DNA of 64,000 bases. Origin: Chloroflexota bacterium (GTDB lineage: Bacteria > Chloroflexota > UBA11872 > VXOZ01). The notes under the pieces are model-generated. The model had not been told where the DNA came from and searched no databases. It saw only the letters and a program-made list of their open reading frames with translations. Shown here piece by piece: positions 35,159 through 44,290 of this stretch. The DNA lies in assembly GCA_026710945.1 (NCBI GenBank), contig JAPOQA010000054.1, positions 124,001 through 188,000 on the forward strand, given 5' to 3'. The position numbers and the translations under genes are program-made. Numbering within the stretch: position 1 is the stretch's first letter; each line of letters starts with the position of its first letter.

Positions 35159-36664
35159 CTAGCTGCCGCGCAAGACTGTGGGGGCGAAGTTTGGAATATC
35201 GGTAGCGATTGGAAAATACGGGCGCGGCGCCTTGTGATAGGTAAAGTGCCGCAGTGTCGGCGGTGTGGCGCCGGACGTATCCAGGACGAATTCGCCTTGC
35301 GCAAATTCACCATAGGTTTGGCTATAGTTCATCGGATTCTTGGCGACGATGAATTTTGCGCCTGCGATGTCCATGTCCAGTGCGCGGAATTGCTCGTCCC
35401 GCCACTCATACGTGCCATACGTCGTAATCAAGATTTGAGCACTGCCACACTCCAGTACCGCCGATGGCCCCATGGTCGCCCACTCGCCTGCCCAGATGCC
35501 GCCGGTATACTGAAACTTTCCATCACTTAAGGATCTGACGACACCGGAAATGATCTGCGGACTGCCCCACTGGGGATCGACCTTGTGCCCTAGCGTCACC
35601 GTAACCGTGCGGCCTTCACCGGCTTCATGACAGAGCGCGGCCGCTTCGGGGTCTACCACTGGAACAATGGCAAACCCTTCGCTGAGATTCTTAAGGACAG
35701 GGATAGTAGCCACGCTGTCTCCGGCAGCTCCGCCGCCGACGCAGTCAGCGCACTCGATCAGAATGACGGGTCCGCCTGGAATCTTGAGCCCCGCTTCAAC
35801 CGCCTCCTCAGGAGCGAGCGTATCCGGCTCCAGGGCGAAGCGCTTCTCCCACATGAGGTCGGCAATCTGTAGAGCCAGGCCCACTGCCCGCGCTTCATCG
35901 CCGTCCGTAATCACCAGGCCGCCCCCACCTAGTTCCGGCACATCAATTGTCGCGTGGGCGTGGAACGCGCTGGTGGACAAGACTCCCGGTTGCTCTTCAA
36001 ATGACTTTGCCAGGCGCATCACGTCGGCAAAGGGGCCGTCACCCACCGTGCTCGCATTGATGGCGCTGGTAAAAATTGGCACTTTGGCCATTGCCATGGC
36101 GGGACGAAATGCGCCGTCGAGTGTTCCAAGTAAGAGCCGCGCCCCACGCACACCGGTAGTAAACGGGTCAACGTGTGGATATGTCTCCCACGCCACGAGA
36201 CCGTCGGCGTGACGCATCATCTGGGTTGTCACGTTGGCGTGCAGGTCAAGCGTCCCGACGATTGGCACGTCCGGCCCTACGATCTTCCGCGCGGCTGTGA
36301 TGAGATCGCCCTCCACGTCATCGACTTCCGTCGAGACCGCTGCCCCGTGCAGCGCCAGCAGCACGCCGTCCACGGGCAGGGCATTGCTGAGATCTTCCAG
36401 CAGGTCTGTCTTGAGCCGGTCATAGCAATCGTGCGCAATCGGCCCACCGGGGTAGGCGCTCGCCACGACAAGCGGCACAATGTCGGCGTTCTGCTCCTGT
36501 AGCGTCTGCAACATGCCGCCAACAGCGCCGCCAGCGATTGACATAACTTCATTTCCGCGCGCGAGTTGGCTGCGGGCGAACTCGGCCCGCTCGATCAACT
36601 TACCGCCGAACTGGTTGCATTCGGTCAAGATCGAGCCTACGGCAACCCGATGCGATTGCTTCAT
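35159..36664 (-). CDS. M81-family metallopeptidase-like protein (MlrC/microcystinase C family)
   Basis: A 501-residue protein of the MlrC family. It begins VAVGSILTECNQF and contains LLALHGAAVSTEVDDVEGDL and GTLDLHANVT, where Asp/His residues form the family's zinc site, plus WETYPHVDPFTTG and the C-terminal domain with ECADCVGGGAAGDS. MlrC cleaves linear microcystin fragments; most members are of unknown substrate and many sit with peptide or amino-acid catabolism genes. AGAGGAA precedes ATG 36664. It is 19 bases after the PLP lyase and 20 bases before the VAO oxidase gene. Confidence 0.88.
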   Translation of the reverse strand: MKQSHRVAVGSILTECNQFGGKLIERAEFARSQLARGNEVMSIAGGAVGGMLQTLQEQNADIVPLVVASAYPGGPIAHDCYDRLKTDLLEDLSNALPVDGVLLALHGAAVSTEVDDVEGDLITAARKIVGPDVPIVGTLDLHANVTTQMMRHADGLVAWETYPHVDPFTTGVRGARLLLGTLDGAFRPAMAMAKVPIFTSAINASTVGDGPFADVMRLAKSFEEQPGVLSTSAFHAHATIDVPELGGGGLVITDGDEARAVGLALQIADLMWEKRFALEPDTLAPEEAVEAGLKIPGGPVILIECADCVGGGAAGDSVATIPVLKNLSEGFAIVPVVDPEAAALCHEAGEGRTVTVTLGHKVDPQWGSPQIISGVVRSLSDGKFQYTGGIWAGEWATMGPSAVLECGSAQILITTYGTYEWRDEQFRALDMDIAGAKFIVAKNPMNYSQTYGEFAQGEFVLDTSGATPPTLRHFTYHKAPRPYFPIATDIPNFAPTVLRGS

Positions 36665-36683
36665 AGTGGTTTCCTCTGTTCTC

Positions 36684-37934
36684 TCACAATTCCATTACAT
36701 CCGCCAAAGCGGAAATGCTCGGCTGCTCCAAGTGAGGCACAGCAGGCACAAGTTGATTGATTACGTCAGGCCACTTTACCCCACTGCCGGTAATGACGCA
36801 GACGACAGTTTCACCGGCTTTGAAGTATCCTTCACCGTGGAGCCGCACAAGACTGGCGATAGTTGCGAGCGAGGCGCTCTCGAAGAAGTACCCGCGACTG
36901 GCCATGCGGCGGATTGCCAGGCGCAACTCATCTTCTGAAACCGCGGTTGCGGTACCGCCCGATGCGCGGAGAGCGCCCAGAGCGTGCATGCCACAGCGTC
37001 CCTCGATGATCGACGTTGCAAGTGAGTCGGGCTCGGGCTGTACTTCGACTTCAGTCCGATTGTGCGTAAGCGCATGGAGCAGCGGATGAGTCGCCTCAGT
37101 CTGACAGCCCACTATGCGCGGCAGGCGGGCAATGAGGCCCATTGCGTGCAAGTCGATCAAGCCGCGCCAGATGCCGTAGAGGCTATCTCCACCGCCAGTG
37201 GGCACCAGAATTGCGTCCGGGGCCGCGCCGAGCGCGCTAGCGACCTCATATCCGATTGTCTTGTACCCTGTCACGCCGTAGGGACTGGCGAGCGGGTTTG
37301 GATCGGACGATCCGACCGGCAGCCAGCCATGGTCTTCCACAAGCTGCCGCATCATCGTACCGATCTCCGGCTTTGGCATAGTCACTACTGACGCGCCGTG
37401 AATTTGCATGACCCGGCGCAACAGTTCGGATGAAGTAGGGTATCCAATGATCAACGCCCGCAATCCGGCAAGCGCCGCGTACGCCGCCACAGCTTGGCCG
37501 GCGTTGCCGGTGGAAGAAGCCACCACCTTGGAATAGCCAAGTTGGCGCGCCATGGAGATGTTTACCGCAGCGTGGCGGTCCTTGAACGACCACGTAGGAT
37601 TCATGGTCTCGTTCTTGACGTACACGTTGAGGCCAAGCTCGTCGCTCAACTCAGCCAGGTGAGTCAGCGGCGTGCCGCCTTCGTCGAGGCTCAAGGGATG
37701 CTCTGCTACCGGGAGCATATCCCCATAGCGCCAGATATTGTGCTGCGGCCCCGCATCCCATGCCGCTTGAAAGTTGGCAGGAATGCCACCTGCTACGTTA
37801 ACTCTAAAGTCTAGCGGGCCTTGCCGGCCCTCTTGAAAACAGCGGGGGCACCCGAACACATGTGCCCCAATGGCAAGTTGCTCATCGCAGCGCACGCACT
37901 GCAACCACTGAACGTCGGTACCAACTGCCGTCAC
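36684..37934 (-). CDS. Threonine synthase-like PLP-dependent lyase
   Basis: A 416-residue fold-type II PLP enzyme with GTG start at 37934. A zinc-ribbon-like N-terminus (CVRCDEQL...CPRC) precedes the catalytic domain. The PLP Lys is in PTWSFKDRHA (about residue 120), the phosphate loop in SSTGNAGQAVAAY, and GGGDSLYGIWRG near 250. It resembles threonine synthases (O-phosphohomoserine to threonine). No hom or thrB is nearby, and it sits in a catabolic-looking operon, so another beta/gamma-elimination substrate is possible. It follows the CehA-like gene by 51 bases. Confidence 0.8.
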   Translation of the reverse strand: MTAVGTDVQWLQCVRCDEQLAIGAHVFGCPRCFQEGRQGPLDFRVNVAGGIPANFQAAWDAGPQHNIWRYGDMLPVAEHPLSLDEGGTPLTHLAELSDELGLNVYVKNETMNPTWSFKDRHAAVNISMARQLGYSKVVASSTGNAGQAVAAYAALAGLRALIIGYPTSSELLRRVMQIHGASVVTMPKPEIGTMMRQLVEDHGWLPVGSSDPNPLASPYGVTGYKTIGYEVASALGAAPDAILVPTGGGDSLYGIWRGLIDLHAMGLIARLPRIVGCQTEATHPLLHALTHNRTEVEVQPEPDSLATSIIEGRCGMHALGALRASGGTATAVSEDELRLAIRRMASRGYFFESASLATIASLVRLHGEGYFKAGETVVCVITGSGVKWPDVINQLVPAVPHLEQPSISALADVMEL

Positions 37935-37985
37935 TCGATTGCCCTTTCTTCACTCACCTCGCCGCAAATTTCACTTACAAGGATA

Positions 37986-39437
37986 CTACCCTCGCGCCAA
38001 GCGCAGGAAGGATTCTCGACCATCGCGAAAGAGCTGCTGCATGCGCTGCCGGTGGGAAACCTCGTCAAATCGTGCCTCTTCCGTGATCCACTTGAGAGAC
38101 CGCTCGATCTGCGCGACAAAGAACTGTGCCGACTCTCTGGAGGCGGGGGCTCTACTGCCGGTTTTAAGGTACACCGGGCTCGTATGGGCCCATTGGGCAT
38201 GGCCGTAACTATCCCGGCTCTTCCCGGAGCAGCGCGCCGCGATCCAGCCGTCGTGCGGCGCGGCCAATGTCGCGCTCAAGACCCCTTCTCTGCTGCCGTT
38301 GGAGTCGCGCTCACCTGCTACCACGCTGCCATTCATGACAATCTCGACGCTTTCGATGGTTCGATGTGCCTGCCACCGCACCTCAACACGCACCTGTTTT
38401 GGATGTCTTGCGCGAAGGTCGAGACGAGTTCCCGGCGGCTGGTCTTCAACGGTAAGTTCCAGCACCGGCCCGTTCGTAATGAAGGATCGACCGTCCTTGA
38501 GCGTCTCCAGCCAGCCATCGTAGGAAAAGGACTGCTCCAGGTGTGTGTACACGCGGTTTGCCGAACAGATGAACCAGTCTGAGCCCGTGCTGGCCGGTAG
38601 CTTGAAGCCGCAATTCAATAAGTGATACCAAAGATCGTACTCGGTGTCGAGCCAATACGGGTCGAAGAGATTAAGCGCGTCTATCCGCTGCAGCGAGGCC
38701 GCAATGGGCGCTTCCATGCCCCAGCCATTATGGCACCAGATTACCACCCCGCCTTGTGCCTGGGCCGAATCGCACGCATCCATTAGTGGTGGGTAGTCGG
38801 GATCGGAGTCATCCACCAGCACACCGCGACTCAAGGGATCAACCTGCTCCTGCAGCCGCACGAGCATCACGTGGCCGTAGCCGGAGCTACTATCGCCGAG
38901 TATCTTGTTGTGTCGCGTCTCTTCCCCCACGTCCAGCACCCAGTGCGGTCTGGTTGGATGTTCCATACGTCCCACGGGGTAGCGATTGGTGGCGTACGCG
39001 AATTCTTGCTGTTGGAGCACGCTGATTACGGTAACGGTCAGGTCTTCGACTTCGGAGTCAAAGCGGAGGCGTTCCTCAGGCCGGGATTCGAATTCACGGT
39101 AGTGGATATGGGTGTTGCCCGGGTACCAGCCCTGGCTATCCAGCCGGATCCACCGCTGCAGCGGCAGCGAGAGGTTCACTGTGCCTTTCAGCGGCACCGA
39201 AACCGTCACGTGCAGGGGCGCATACTCCGTGCCGCGTTCTACGCGGACGTCCGCCTGGCCGCGAGGAAGGTCAACCGCAAACGATCCATCAGCATAGAAG
39301 TAGGGATTGGTTGTCCCAACGGTTGCAATTGAGCCTTCAGGGGCGTGAAAGAGTCCGCCGTTGCCTTGCACAGAGACTTTGGCTGCAAGTTTGTTGCCGC
39401 TCTGCCCATCTACGATTGTGCCTGCGATGGAGCCCAT
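37986..39437 (-). CDS. CehA/McbA-type metallo-hydrolase with N-terminal beta domain
   Basis: A 483-residue protein starting at ATG 39437 with CAGGGA upstream. Residues 1-110 form a carboxypeptidase-regulatory-like beta domain (GSIAGTIVDGQSGNKLAAKV). The PHP-type catalytic domain starts GWYPGNTHIHYREF, followed by WCHNGWGME and STGSDWFICSANRVYT. CehA and McbA hydrolyse carbamates such as carbaryl, but most relatives are uncharacterised. It lacks a signal peptide. It is the first gene of the tight CehA-PLP-M81-VAO group. Confidence 0.8.
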   Translation of the reverse strand: MGSIAGTIVDGQSGNKLAAKVSVQGNGGLFHAPEGSIATVGTTNPYFYADGSFAVDLPRGQADVRVERGTEYAPLHVTVSVPLKGTVNLSLPLQRWIRLDSQGWYPGNTHIHYREFESRPEERLRFDSEVEDLTVTVISVLQQQEFAYATNRYPVGRMEHPTRPHWVLDVGEETRHNKILGDSSSGYGHVMLVRLQEQVDPLSRGVLVDDSDPDYPPLMDACDSAQAQGGVVIWCHNGWGMEAPIAASLQRIDALNLFDPYWLDTEYDLWYHLLNCGFKLPASTGSDWFICSANRVYTHLEQSFSYDGWLETLKDGRSFITNGPVLELTVEDQPPGTRLDLRARHPKQVRVEVRWQAHRTIESVEIVMNGSVVAGERDSNGSREGVLSATLAAPHDGWIAARCSGKSRDSYGHAQWAHTSPVYLKTGSRAPASRESAQFFVAQIERSLKWITEEARFDEVSHRQRMQQLFRDGRESFLRLARG

Positions 39438-39605
39438 GTTCCCTGCAATTCGGTTCAATCCTGTCGGGCAACCTGATAGCTACTTCGGCCGGTAGCGCAA
39501 GTACTCATCGTGCGCCCTTCTTGCCGAAAGCAAGGTGAAAAGGACCGAAGCAGCATAGGCGAAACCGACTCGATACCTGAAGCTTGCTGTGCGCGCAGAT
39601 TGGGG

Positions 39606-40511
39606 CTAGGCAGCCAAAACTGTCCGGTTGATATCGCGGTTTGTTGCCACCCAACAACCGCCGGGCTTAGCAAGCGCCCGGCGCAGCACAGTGTCAAGCA
39701 TATCACAGTGGGGATCGCGGGCCGCGAGGTACGAGGGATGCGCGAGGAGGCTCAGAATCTGGCCGTTTTCGTACGCGTGATCAACCGCTATTGTTGCATG
39801 GTGAATGTACTCCCAGCGGTCCAAGTCCAACGAACGAAATGCAATGGCGTCGCTCAGACCCATCATTGGAATCTCGGGTAGGCCGCTGGGATAGCGATAA
39901 GGCTGGAGGGAATCGAGGCTCAGACGTACGGCGGCTTCCATTTCCGTGCGGGGAGGATGCCATGTGCGTTCCGTAGGACACTTGTAGTGCGCCGAGGCAA
40001 ACTGAAACCCCTCCTCTTGGAGAAGTGCCTGCACTTCAGGGATGTCCTCCAAGCCGTTGGGAAATGCGCCGGGTGTGCGGAAGCCGCGCGTTTCAACACC
40101 CAGCCGCTCGAGGAGTCCCCTGCTGGTCTGCCTAATCTCGTGACGTAAGCACTCGAGGGGGGTGAGACTTCCGGCCCGCCAGGGCGCACGCCGATACGAC
40201 TGATGCAGGTCTTCAACACGCTTCGCTTTTACGTTCACGTGCCGATACGTGTGATTGTCGAGGGCATGCCCCTCTGCTACCAACCGCTTGAGGTAGTCCA
40301 CGTCTGGGTCTTCCAAGGCGCTGCCAACGATAAAGAACTGTAACTTGACGTCGTACTTCTTGGCGACATCGAGCATGGTGTGGACGTATTGCTTCACATG
40401 AGGATCGATGGCGCCGTAGTCAGCGTAATCGGATGTCCAGTAGGGAAAGTTATAGGACATCTCGATATCGAACGTCAGGCTCAGACAGAATTGTGCGCCG
40501 TTTGGATACAT
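39606..40511 (-). CDS. Polysaccharide deacetylase-family protein (NodB fold)
   Basis: A 301-residue carbohydrate esterase 4-type protein. Motif 1 is LTFDIEMS, where the usual second Asp is Ile-Glu; motif 2 is DNHTYRH (H-[ST]-x3-H type); motif 3 lies in RGFRTPGAFPNG (RxPxG-like). The C-terminus has LLAHPSYLAARD. No signal peptide, so a cytosolic or non-classical role (for example a PuuE-like allantoinase or other amidase of the fold) is possible instead of cell-wall deacetylation. It follows a repeat-rich spacer. Confidence 0.8.
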   Translation of the reverse strand: MYPNGAQFCLSLTFDIEMSYNFPYWTSDYADYGAIDPHVKQYVHTMLDVAKKYDVKLQFFIVGSALEDPDVDYLKRLVAEGHALDNHTYRHVNVKAKRVEDLHQSYRRAPWRAGSLTPLECLRHEIRQTSRGLLERLGVETRGFRTPGAFPNGLEDIPEVQALLQEEGFQFASAHYKCPTERTWHPPRTEMEAAVRLSLDSLQPYRYPSGLPEIPMMGLSDAIAFRSLDLDRWEYIHHATIAVDHAYENGQILSLLAHPSYLAARDPHCDMLDTVLRRALAKPGGCWVATNRDINRTVLAA

Positions 40512-40560
40512 GAGACTTGGCCCCTTGTCTAACTCAGGCTGTTCTTGGTTGCTTTCCAGT

Positions 40561-40660
40561 CTACTGGAGCCACAAAACTGCTACCGGACCCGCAAGACCG
40601 CTACCGGGGCCTCAAGACCGCTACCGGACCCACAAGACCGCTACTGGGCCCACATGACTG
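40561..40660. repeat. Five tandem copies of a 20-bp repeat
   Basis: Units start at 40561, 40581, 40601, 40621 and 40641, each exactly 20 bases. The second unit reads ctaccggacccgcaagaccg; the others differ at a few positions. There are no spacers and no open frame that explains it. It lies between the DegT aminotransferase and deacetylase genes. Confidence 0.95.
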
Positions 40661-40697
40661 TTCCGTTCGGCCTGAGCTTGTCGAAGGCTGAACGGAA
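40661..40697. repeat. Hairpin repeat beside the tandem array
   Basis: Arms 40661-40673 (ttccgttcggcct) and 40685-40697 (aggctgaacggaa) pair with one G-T mismatch around an 11-base loop. The core (TGAGCTTGTCGAAGG) resembles an interspersed palindrome common in many bacterial genomes (GTTCGACAAGCTCAGG type). Confidence 0.75.
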
Positions 40698-40727
40698 CAG
40701 GTTCATCTGAGGTCTTTCGCAAGCTTC

Positions 40728-40788
40728 CGGCAGCCGTTCATGTTTCGACCAGGGCTTCATGAAGCCCACTCGGCACGAACGGCTGCCG
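40728..40788. repeat. Nested inverted repeat able to form a cruciform
   Basis: Outer arms 40728-40739 (cggcagccgttc) and 40777-40788 (gaacggctgccg) are exact complements; inside, 40752-40767 is a perfect palindrome (gggcttcatgaagccc). It lies 40 bases from the DegT stop codon and may act as a terminator-like or REP-like structure. Confidence 0.85.
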
Positions 40789-40829
40789 AGTCTCAGTCCA
40801 AGAAAGCGCGGAACTCGAAACTCTTGACT

Positions 40830-42098
40830 CTACGCCCGGTAGCGATCTGTCACCTTTGCCAGGATCGTTGCCATGTCCTCCACATCCCGGTCGGTATATT
40901 TATCCGTCCAATTCCAGCGAATGGTCGTGTCTACGTGCTCCTTGGCGATGGGCACCATGTCGGCGCTGTATTCGATGTCCCTGGCAAACTCGTTCATGGG
41001 ATGGTCCCACGGCCAGTGGGATTCACCGGCCACGGTTGTCTTGGTGTGCAGGAACGTGTGGCTGTCGGGCACCAGTTGCCAGGGACCGGGCTCAGCTTTC
41101 AGACCCTCGGCCATGAGCGCGTCGGAGAGGTCCCACAAGCCGCAGGTAAAGGCATCGGGGTCCACGCGTAGGTAGTAGTACCAGTAGATGTGGTCGGCCC
41201 CCTCGGGGATGTAGGGCGGGATCAGACCGGGAATGTCTTCTTCAACCCGCTGGCTTAGTGCAGCGGTGGTCTCGCGCCGGCGTTGATTCTGCTCTTCCAG
41301 TATATGGAGCATGCCGAGCACAAATGCCGCTTCCAGTTCGCCAAAGCGCATGTTCAGGCCGAAGCGCACGTGCTTGCGCCCGTAGCGTTCCACTGGCACG
41401 CCGCCGCGCATAACGCCAAACAGGTGTACCCGGTCGGCGATGTCTTTGTTGTCGGTCAGCAGCGCGCCGCCGTGGCCGCCTGAGAGATGCTTCTCGGCGT
41501 CAAATGAGAACGCGCCCACGTCGCCCAGGGTGCCCGCGTTGCGGCCCTTATACTTTGCCAACGGCGCCTGGCACACGTCTTCAATCAAAAGGATGTTGTG
41601 CTTCTGGGCCAGCGCCACGATGTCGTCCATGGGGCAGAGCAGCCCGTACCAGTGAACGGCGATGATGGCCGCCGTACGTTCCGAGATGACCTTCTCGATT
41701 GTCTCGGCGGTGACGTTGCCGGTGCGGATGTCTACATCCGGGAAAATGGGAATCGCGCCTTGTGCCATAATGCCGGCAACCGAGCCAAGGTCGGTAATGG
41801 GGTTCACAATGACTTCCTTACCCGGCCCAATGTCCATCGCCGCAATGATGGTATGCAAGGTAGCGGTGCAGTTGGCGAGAGCGACACAGTATTTTGCGCC
41901 GTTCACTTCCGCGAATTCCTGCTCGAAGCGCGGCAAGTAGCCGGAAGACAAGCCCTTTTCCAGGACTTCGCGAATGTTGTCATAGGACTCTTGCGGCACG
42001 TCGCGGGGGAAGATTCCCGGCAGGGGGTCGTCCGCCGACCGGACCGGCGTGCCGCCTTCAATTGCGAGCCGCGTATCAACGGGGGTCTTAATTGCCAT
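40830..42098 (-). CDS. DegT/DnrJ/EryC1/StrS-family PLP aminotransferase
   Basis: A 422-residue PLP enzyme starting at ATG 42098 with AAAGGAG upstream. Key motifs: LPGIFPRDVP and SSGYLPRFEQEF near the N-terminus, ALANCTATLH, IEDVCQAPLA (cofactor Asp) and SFDAEKHLSGGHGG, whose Lys binds PLP. The family transfers amino groups to keto-sugars or catalyses dehydrations for cell-surface or antibiotic sugars; some relatives are 3-amino-5-hydroxybenzoate synthases. No nucleotide-sugar genes flank it. A 20-residue longer frame to 42170 is not needed. Confidence 0.88.
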   Translation of the reverse strand: MAIKTPVDTRLAIEGGTPVRSADDPLPGIFPRDVPQESYDNIREVLEKGLSSGYLPRFEQEFAEVNGAKYCVALANCTATLHTIIAAMDIGPGKEVIVNPITDLGSVAGIMAQGAIPIFPDVDIRTGNVTAETIEKVISERTAAIIAVHWYGLLCPMDDIVALAQKHNILLIEDVCQAPLAKYKGRNAGTLGDVGAFSFDAEKHLSGGHGGALLTDNKDIADRVHLFGVMRGGVPVERYGRKHVRFGLNMRFGELEAAFVLGMLHILEEQNQRRRETTAALSQRVEEDIPGLIPPYIPEGADHIYWYYYLRVDPDAFTCGLWDLSDALMAEGLKAEPGPWQLVPDSHTFLHTKTTVAGESHWPWDHPMNEFARDIEYSADMVPIAKEHVDTTIRWNWTDKYTDRDVEDMATILAKVTDRYRA

Positions 42099-42124
42099 GG
42101 CTGCTGCTCCTTTTTGACCATACA

Positions 42125-42159
42125 GGTGACAGGCACCCACTACCGTGGCGCCTGTCACC
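42125..42159 (-). terminator. Hairpin after the first binding-protein gene
   Basis: Arms 42125-42137 (ggtgacaggcacc) and 42147-42159 (ggcgcctgtcacc) pair with one mismatch around 9 bases. It lies 31 bases past the SBP stop on the minus strand. There is no clear T tract, so it may be a terminator or an RNA-stabilising/REP-type hairpin. Confidence 0.5.
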
Positions 42160-42190
42160 ACACTTGTCACTTAGATTTTCTGATGGCAGC

Positions 42191-43585
42191 TTAGCAGATG
42201 CAGCCGCCTTCTTGCAGCGCGATCGCGGAAACCTGTTGGGCCTCAGCTACGGCCTCCGCAACGGTCTTTTCGCCCGCTTCCATCTGTCCCCAAAGCTCTG
42301 ACCATGCGCCGTTGATGTCGGACTGTTTTACCGCCTGGCGCAGAGGAATGCTGACATCGGCAATCGCCTTGTACGTCTCCACATTCTCGAAAGGATACTG
42401 CACGGCCGGCGTGTAGGTGCGGTTGGGCGGGAAGCGGCCGCCGCCCAGGTTCGCCCAGTCCGGCTGCACCTCTTCACTGATGAGGTACTTGTAGAAGTCC
42501 CACGTCGCATCGGGCTGCGGCGAACTCCTGGCGATCCAGAAGGCATTAATCAACAACGGTGTGCCGCGACCGCCGGGACCCAGTGGCACATTCGCCAGAT
42601 CGACGTTGAATGGCGTTTGCCCCTCAACAATCTCTTGGTTGATGGTCCGCGTATACCAAGGTCCGGTCAGGACCATGCCGAGTTTCTGCTCGGTAAAGTT
42701 CGGTGCAACGTCGGTTTCCTTCCGGTTGAGCGGCGGGTGCACCTGATGCTTGATAACGTGGTCCAGCACGGTTTGCACGGCCTCGGCTGCTGCGGGGGAA
42801 TCAATGGCCGGTGCGGTAAAGTCCTCATTCCACCAGCCGGCGCCCCATGACTTCAACGCGATCACGATGCTGGAATGGGCGTTTCCATTGAAACTCAGTC
42901 CCCAGCGTGTCACGTTCGCGCCCTCGCGGGTAGTCAGTTTCGTTGCCAACTCGGTCAGGGAATCCCAATTCAGGTTGCCCGCGGCATCCAGGTCGGCCGG
43001 AGACGTCAGTCCTTCGTTGGTCATGATATCGTCGTTGTACCAAATGGACCGGGCGCCCAGGAACCAGGCGATACCATACAAATTGCCGCCGATCCGCTCG
43101 AGGGCGCCTTCGTAGTACTCGGATAGATCGACGTCGGCATCCTTCGCGATGAAGGGGTCGAGCGGCTGGATGATGTCTGCCGTGGCGAACTGGCTGATGT
43201 AGCCGAACCAACCGTAGTACATGTCATATGAGATGCCGGCGGCGCTAGCCGCGACCGCTTTCACCGCCACGTCTGTCAGAGGCCACGTTACAATGTCGAG
43301 TTCAACCTGCACGTCCGGATTGCGCTCTACGTAGCGGTCGATGACCGCGCCATAGGTGTTGTCCCACACCTCCTGTTGTGTGGTGAAGTGCATGTACTTG
43401 ATGACCGTCGGCTCCATGGCCTCCGGCGCCGCCGTGGGCTCCGGTTCCGGCTCCTCTTTCGTTTCGGGCGCATCAGCGGGAGCAGGCGCCACTTGGCCAC
43501 AGGCAGCCAAAGCTGCGCCACCTACGCCCAGACTTGCCATGCCGACGAGAATCGATCGGCGGGAGAATCTACCCAGACCTTCCAT
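42191..43585 (-). CDS. Tat-exported lipoprotein, family 1 solute-binding protein (copy A)
   Basis: A 464-residue ABC-importer-type binding protein. The N-terminus has the twin-arginine motif FSRRSILVGM and lipobox ALAAC, so it is exported folded and lipid-anchored outside. A Pro/Glu/Ala linker (about residues 33-55) leads to the bilobal domain (YMHFTTQQEVWDN, GWFGYISQFATADIIQPLD, GPWYTRTINQ, LGGGRFPPNRTY). The C-terminus is EGGCIC, an unusual CxC tail. Family members bind sugars, glycerol phosphate or polyols. AAGGAGAGAGGT precedes ATG 43585. No permease or ATPase gene is near. Paralogue B lies at 44291-45685. Confidence 0.88.
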   Translation of the reverse strand: MEGLGRFSRRSILVGMASLGVGGAALAACGQVAPAPADAPETKEEPEPEPTAAPEAMEPTVIKYMHFTTQQEVWDNTYGAVIDRYVERNPDVQVELDIVTWPLTDVAVKAVAASAAGISYDMYYGWFGYISQFATADIIQPLDPFIAKDADVDLSEYYEGALERIGGNLYGIAWFLGARSIWYNDDIMTNEGLTSPADLDAAGNLNWDSLTELATKLTTREGANVTRWGLSFNGNAHSSIVIALKSWGAGWWNEDFTAPAIDSPAAAEAVQTVLDHVIKHQVHPPLNRKETDVAPNFTEQKLGMVLTGPWYTRTINQEIVEGQTPFNVDLANVPLGPGGRGTPLLINAFWIARSSPQPDATWDFYKYLISEEVQPDWANLGGGRFPPNRTYTPAVQYPFENVETYKAIADVSIPLRQAVKQSDINGAWSELWGQMEAGEKTVAEAVAEAQQVSAIALQEGGCIC

Positions 43586-43623
43586 ACCTCTCTCCTTGCC
43601 TACCTACTTACAGTATTCCCAGC

Positions 43624-43652
43624 ATAATATACCCCCCCCTCTAATCTGTCAA
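43624..43652 (-). promoter_or_regulatory. Consensus promoter of binding-protein copy A
   Basis: On the minus strand TTGACA (43652-43647), 17-base spacer, TATTAT (43629-43624), about 40 bases ahead of the start codon. The match to a sigma-70 consensus is nearly perfect. Confidence 0.75.
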
Positions 43653-43875
43653 TCTTTGCCAAGGAGCTTGTCTCGCAGAGGTGTTGCGGCTTGCCACATC
43701 TTTCGAGTAATCGGGTCAACCTGAACGAGTATCGCTTCTAGTTGGCTAGAACGGAGAACGGGAGTAATCGGATGGTGAAAGTGACCAAGTCAAGCGAAGA
43801 TTTCGCCCGAAGGTATTTGCGGTTCATCCTGTAGGCACCGAGCACCATTCGGCTAATCCCGGGGCGCTGGATATC

Positions 43876-43904
43876 TTCGCAGAAGGTTCGATTTGCGGTA
43901 TTCT
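43876..43904 (+). promoter_or_regulatory. Promoter of tRNA-Glu copy A
   Basis: TTCGCA (43876-43881), 17-base spacer, TATTCT (43899-43904), ending 24 bases before the mature tRNA start. The same arrangement is conserved upstream of copy B. Confidence 0.6.
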
Positions 43905-43928
43905 GAAAGAGTGAAACGCGCCTCTCTT

Positions 43929-44001
43929 GCCCCCATCGTCTAGTGGACCAGGACGCAGGCCTTTCAAGCCTGTAACGAGGGCTCGATTCCCTCTGGGGGT
44001 G
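43929..44001 (+). tRNA. tRNA-Glu (UUC), copy A
   Basis: A 73-base cloverleaf. The acceptor stem GCCCCCA pairs with TGGGGGT (one G-U). The anticodon loop CTTTCAA carries TTC, between GCAGGC and GCCTGT. The T arm GAGGGCTCGATTCCCTC is complete. CCA is encoded (44002-44004), unlike copy B. Confidence 0.96.
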
Positions 44002-44290
44002 CCATCTCTCTAGTCAAACAGGGCAGGGTGTGAACACTATGCGACGGACCGTAACCGCAGCATTCGTTGCCTGGAAATTGGCCCCAAATTTGGGTAGAAC
44101 CGGCTCTCCGTCAGGACTGCTATCGCAGCCTTGCGCCACAACGTCGTAGGCGGAGATACGCTTTTCTGTAACGTGGCGCAAGGCGGCCAAACTAGTGAAC
44201 TGTGGCTGGCGCGGGGCAAACGGGCTGCGCCCTATGTGCCGTTCGCCCTGCGCTCAGTCGGAGACCAGTCGTGACTCACACTGCGCTGAT

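Larger units (their letters stand above)
43586..43928. other. Spacer between binding-protein copy A and tRNA-Glu copy A
   Basis: About 340 bases with divergent promoters for the two genes and nothing else recognisable. Only the two ends resemble the copy B spacer; the middle is different. Confidence 0.5.

Noticed and set aside
40561-40660. CRISPR array
   Set aside because: The 20-bp units are directly adjacent with no spacers, and no cas genes are present.
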